Positions 6,676 through 9,412 of a stretch of 9,412 bases of DNA are shown one piece after another. This stretch comes from JBFHER01 sp041584055. GTDB lineage: Bacteria; Bacteroidota; Bacteroidia; Bacteroidales; UBA5342. The notes under the pieces are model-generated. The model was not told the DNA's origin, made no database searches, and saw only the letters and a list, made by a program, of their open reading frames with translations. The DNA is taken from assembly GCA_041584055.1 (NCBI GenBank), contig JBFHER010000153.1:1-9412 (forward strand), given 5' to 3'. Numbering within the stretch: position 1 is the first letter of the stretch; every line of letters starts with the position of its first letter. A program made the translations under genes and the position numbers.

Positions 6676-7215
6676 ATGAAAGTTTGTGTTTTTTGCTCTT
6701 CAAGCAATCATATCAATGAAAAATACAATGTGCTTGCAAAGGATTTGGGCCGTTGGCTCGCCATGCATGGTTACGATGTTGTTTATGGAGGCTCAGGTGT
6801 CGGGCTGATGGAAAAAATGGCTGAAGGCTATCAGGAGAAAGAACATACCGGTACCTTGATCGGCGTGATTCCACAAAAAATTATTGACATGAATTTAAAG
6901 TCGACACTTGCTGATGAAATGGTTGAGGTGGTTGACATGAAGGAACGCAAAGCATATATGCGTGAAATAGGGGAGGCTTTTATCGCCATGCCTGGCAGCT
7001 TTGGTACCCTGGATGAAATCATTGAAGAAATTGTTTTAAAGCAGCTGAAATATCACAATAAACCGATCATATTCCTTGATCCTTTCGGATTCTATAAGCA
7101 TCTGTATGCTCAATTCGAAACATTCTTTGAAGAGGGGTTTACACCGGAAGACGTCAGAACGTACTATATTGTTGCAGAAAGGGTTCAGGACCTTGCAAAA
7201 TGTTTGAAAGAATAA
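6676..7215 (+). CDS. LOG-family protein (TIGR00730-like, lysine decarboxylase-like fold), variant motifs
   Basis: A 179-residue Rossmann-like protein. LOG enzymes are 5'-phosphoribohydrolases that release free bases from nucleoside 5'-monophosphates, including cytokinin precursors; many bacterial members are uncharacterised and some are misnamed lysine decarboxylases. Seen: the N-terminal VCVFCSSS strand and loop (3-10), YGGSGVGLMEKMAEG (37-51) for the first glycine motif, DMKERK (87-92) with the expected catalytic-type Arg91 and Lys92, and PGSFGTLDE (106-114) with the expected catalytic-type Glu114. The usual second motif is PGGxGTxxE, so Gly108 is replaced by Ser here, and the first motif also departs from GGGxxGLMG. 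The length is typical. It starts at ATG 6676 with a weak AAG ribosome-binding sequence. It is a single gene, convergent with the PhzF-family gene. The fold is confident; the activity is uncertain because of the motif changes. Confidence 0.87.
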   Translation: MKVCVFCSSSNHINEKYNVLAKDLGRWLAMHGYDVVYGGSGVGLMEKMAEGYQEKEHTGTLIGVIPQKIIDMNLKSTLADEMVEVVDMKERKAYMREIGEAFIAMPGSFGTLDEIIEEIVLKQLKYHNKPIIFLDPFGFYKHLYAQFETFFEEGFTPEDVRTYYIVAERVQDLAKCLKE

Positions 7216-7261
7216 TTCTGAAAGGAAGGCAGAATGCACTTCGCTCGGCCATTCATGTGAT

Positions 7262-8077
7262 TTAATCCGGATTATGTGTGCATTTTAAATAAATTTCACC
7301 GTGCATAAAGAGAACCGTATTTCCTGTAATTAGTACATGGTCATCCCGTTCCTCTAACCAAAGTGTACCTCCCCGCCTGGAGAGTTGTTTGGCAAGCATC
7401 ATGTGTTTATTCAATCGTTTCGACCAAAATGGGGTTAATGTTGTATGCGCAGAGCCTGTCACCGGATCCTCATCAATTCCTGAGAGGGGAGCGAAAAAGC
7501 GTGAAACAAAATCAACCTCATCTCCAGGTGCAGTAACAATGATCCCCCGAACATTTAAATCTTTCATCAGTTTGAAGTCTGGCGCCAGCGCTTCGATTTC
7601 CTTTTGAGTGTCAAAAACAGCCAGATAATCGGTCTTACCCCTGTATAGTTCTTTTGGAATTGCATTGAGCGCTTTTTCAAGGATCGGATTTGGCGGTTCT
7701 ATTGCAATGTCATCTTTTGGGAATAGCATTGCCAATTTATCGCCTTGCTTTGAAATGATTAGATCTCCTCGGTGTTGAGTTCTGAATATCACTTCCTTGA
7801 GGTCATCATCTGCCGCTCGAAAAGCAATGTATGCGGAGGCAAGTGTGGCATGACCACATAGTTCGACTTCAACGGTAGGGGTGAAATAACGGATGTTGTA
7901 AACGCCATCTGCATACAAAACAAAAGCAGTTTCAGACAGATTATTCTCCGCAGCGATGTTTTGCATTACTGCTTCAGGCAACCATTCTTCCAATACACAA
8001 ACAGCCGCAGGATTTCCACGAAAACATTTGTCAGTGAACGCATCGACCTGATAGATGGGGATTGACTTTACATTCAT
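7262..8077 (-). CDS. PhzF-family isomerase/epimerase-like protein
   Basis: A 271-residue protein of the PhzF (diaminopimelate epimerase-like fold) family. Known members isomerise trans-2,3-dihydro-3-hydroxyanthranilate in phenazine synthesis, but most bacterial relatives have no known substrate. Seen: the N-terminal YQVDAFTDKCFRGNPAAVCVL, the catalytic-type glutamate in NNLSETAFV (Glu49), the RYFTPTVEVELCGHATLAS segment (CGH at 74-76) and the second-half signature DEDPVTGSAH (202-211). Unlike diaminopimelate epimerase, it lacks the pair of catalytic cysteines. The length is slightly under the roughly 280 residues of characterised PhzF but complete. No other phenazine gene is nearby, so a phenazine role is unlikely. 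It lies 11 bp downstream of the penicillin-binding protein gene on the same strand and is probably co-transcribed with it. Whether that link is functional is unknown. Confidence 0.92.
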   Translation of the reverse strand: MNVKSIPIYQVDAFTDKCFRGNPAAVCVLEEWLPEAVMQNIAAENNLSETAFVLYADGVYNIRYFTPTVEVELCGHATLASAYIAFRAADDDLKEVIFRTQHRGDLIISKQGDKLAMLFPKDDIAIEPPNPILEKALNAIPKELYRGKTDYLAVFDTQKEIEALAPDFKLMKDLNVRGIIVTAPGDEVDFVSRFFAPLSGIDEDPVTGSAHTTLTPFWSKRLNKHMMLAKQLSRRGGTLWLEERDDHVLITGNTVLFMHGEIYLKCTHNPD

Positions 8078-8088
8078 GTCGTGTGTGT

Positions 8089-9412
8089 TTATTGATTAAT
8101 GAAAATGTCCCGCAGTTTCTTTAGAAAACCTCGTTTCTTTTTCTTTTCATCCGCTGGCTTTTGAGGCGTCTCTTTTAATTGTTGCTGATCCAGTGAGTCC
8201 TTGTCATTGAATAGATTAAGGAGAATATTGATGATTCCTTTCTCCGGTTTTTCATCATAGTAATCTGCACAATCCATCTTACGTGCCATTCGGGGAGATA
8301 GTAAACGAAATGGGACATTTGTGAGATGCTTTAAAGCAGGATCAGCAACGACTTTTTGCATGGTTAATCCAAATATAGGAAGTGCCATGTGTGCGCCCTG
8401 ACCCAGCGTGGTTGTTCTAAAATGAACGGCTGGTTGTTCTGCTCCAACCCAAACACCGGCCACCAGCTTAGGTGTATAGCCCATAAACCATCCATCTGCA
8501 TTGTTCTGTGTTGTTCCGGTTTTGCCTCCCATGTCAAATTTCAGTCCATAGGTGTTGCGCAATCCGCGTCCCGTTCCACGGTCAATAACACCCTGAAGAA
8601 TGGCATTCATATACATGGCTGTCTCTTCATCAAAAGCTGCCGGCAATGATTCGTTGTTCCTGCGTTCATATAAAATGGTTCCATCGCTGTCCTCAATGCG
8701 GAGCAATCCAAACGGTTCTACCGGTCTGCCGTAATTCGCAAAGCTTGTATAAGCCATCACCATTTCAAAAAGAGAAATAGACGGTGTCCCAAGTGCTATG
8801 GAAGGGGCTTCGGGAATGGGGGATGTGATCCCCATCATGCGAGCGGTCTCAATCACACTTTCAATACCGGTTTTCATAATGAGCTCCGCCGTAACTGTGT
8901 TGACAGAATGAGCCAATGCTCCTTTGAATGAATAATAACCTTGGTATTCACCTTCAGAATTTGCCGGAGACCAATTGTCGTAAGCTTCGTAGACCCGCCG
9001 TTCATTTGAGAAAATATCACAGGGTTCACTTCCATTCATCAACGCAGTTGTATAAACGATGGGTTTAAAGGTCGAACCAACCTGCCGCTTCGACATCACA
9101 TGGTCGTAGGGCAAATACTTATGATTTACACCTCCAATCCATGATAAGATGGCACCATTCTGTGGATTTACGGCTAAAAAACCGGTGTTTAATAGCTTCA
9201 GGTAGTGTTTGAGTGAGTCGATGGTACTTATGCTCACATTTTTTTCCCCATCATGGGTAAATATGGTGGTTTGGTGTTTTTGAAGAAGTCGTTTATTCAA
9301 TTCTTTATCCGATGTTCCCTGTTCTTTTAAATTCTGATAAGGCCTTGTTTGTTCCAGGGCTTTTTTAAATATGTCAGGGTGTCCAGCAAGTGGGTCACGT
9401 CCTTCCCAGTGA
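8089..9412 (-). CDS. mrcA: Class A penicillin-binding protein (PBP1A type), C-terminal part; N-terminus outside window
   Basis: Bifunctional peptidoglycan synthase acting outside the inner membrane. About 440 residues are visible, the transpeptidase half; the frame stays open to the right edge (HWEGRDPLAGHPDIFKKA is the first readable part), so the TTG near 9300 is not a start. The N-terminal membrane anchor and glycosyltransferase (GT51) domain lie beyond the window. The three transpeptidase motifs are present: STFK (nucleophile Ser codon 9073-9075, within RQVGSTFKP), SVN (8899-8907, within AHSVNTV) and KTG (8515-8523, within GGKTGTT). The tail after the catalytic domain is short and basic (DEKKKKRGFLKKL) and ends INQ. 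The symbol mrcA is used for the general PBP1A type. The PhzF-family gene follows after 11 bp. No defect is seen in the visible part. Confidence 0.94.
   Translation of the reverse strand, partial: HWEGRDPLAGHPDIFKKALEQTRPYQNLKEQGTSDKELNKRLLQKHQTTIFTHDGEKNVSISTIDSLKHYLKLLNTGFLAVNPQNGAILSWIGGVNHKYLPYDHVMSKRQVGSTFKPIVYTTALMNGSEPCDIFSNERRVYEAYDNWSPANSEGEYQGYYSFKGALAHSVNTVTAELIMKTGIESVIETARMMGITSPIPEAPSIALGTPSISLFEMVMAYTSFANYGRPVEPFGLLRIEDSDGTILYERRNNESLPAAFDEETAMYMNAILQGVIDRGTGRGLRNTYGLKFDMGGKTGTTQNNADGWFMGYTPKLVAGVWVGAEQPAVHFRTTTLGQGAHMALPIFGLTMQKVVADPALKHLTNVPFRLLSPRMARKMDCADYYDEKPEKGIINILLNLFNDKDSLDQQQLKETPQKPADEKKKKRGFLKKLRDIFINQ

Noticed and set aside
7216..7261. GAATG/CATTC inverted repeat between the LOG and PhzF-family genes
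   Set aside because: Only 5 bp of stem with a 13-nt loop and no T-run, so not a supportable terminator.

Overview
The window looks like an ordinary chromosomal segment from a member of the Bacteroidota (Bacteroidetes), probably an anaerobic or facultative marine or gut-type lineage. The evidence is the style of the proteins (TrkA/TrkH pair, a glutamyl-tRNA synthetase with the extra segment after KLSKR that I associate with this phylum, PaaK followed by a tandem-ACT protein), AT-rich intergenic DNA, weak Shine-Dalgarno sequences, and two perfect matches to the Bacteroidetes -7 promoter element TAnnTTTG. No tRNA, rRNA, CRISPR array, intact mobile element or phage gene is visible.

Layout. Positions 1-2091 (+) hold the 3' part of trkA and all of trkH, a potassium-uptake channel and its NAD(H)/nucleotide-gated regulatory subunit. 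Positions 2143-3699 (-) are gltX, convergent with trkH. A 222-bp divergent intergenic region (3700-3921) has one -7-like element for each side. Positions 3922-5662 (+) are a two-gene operon, phenylacetate-CoA ligase (paaK) plus a tandem ACT-domain protein, closed by a strong intrinsic terminator at about 5681-5720. Positions 5721-6031 have no convincing gene but hold short direct repeats and a row of small stem-loops that resemble a decayed dispersed intergenic repeat. Positions 6032-6568 (-) encode a GNAT acetyltransferase and 6676-7215 (+), divergent from it, a LOG-family (TIGR00730-like) protein with altered signature motifs. Positions 7262-9412 (-) hold the transpeptidase half of a class A penicillin-binding protein, which runs off the right edge, followed 11 bp downstream by a PhzF-family isomerase-like gene.

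The genes form separate small units: potassium transport, translation, aryl-acid activation, two single-gene enzymes and cell-wall synthesis. I see no multi-gene defence, secretion or biosynthetic system, and no clear evidence of a previously undescribed system. The items most worth a second look are the structured gene-free stretch at 5721-6031 and the variant LOG protein.
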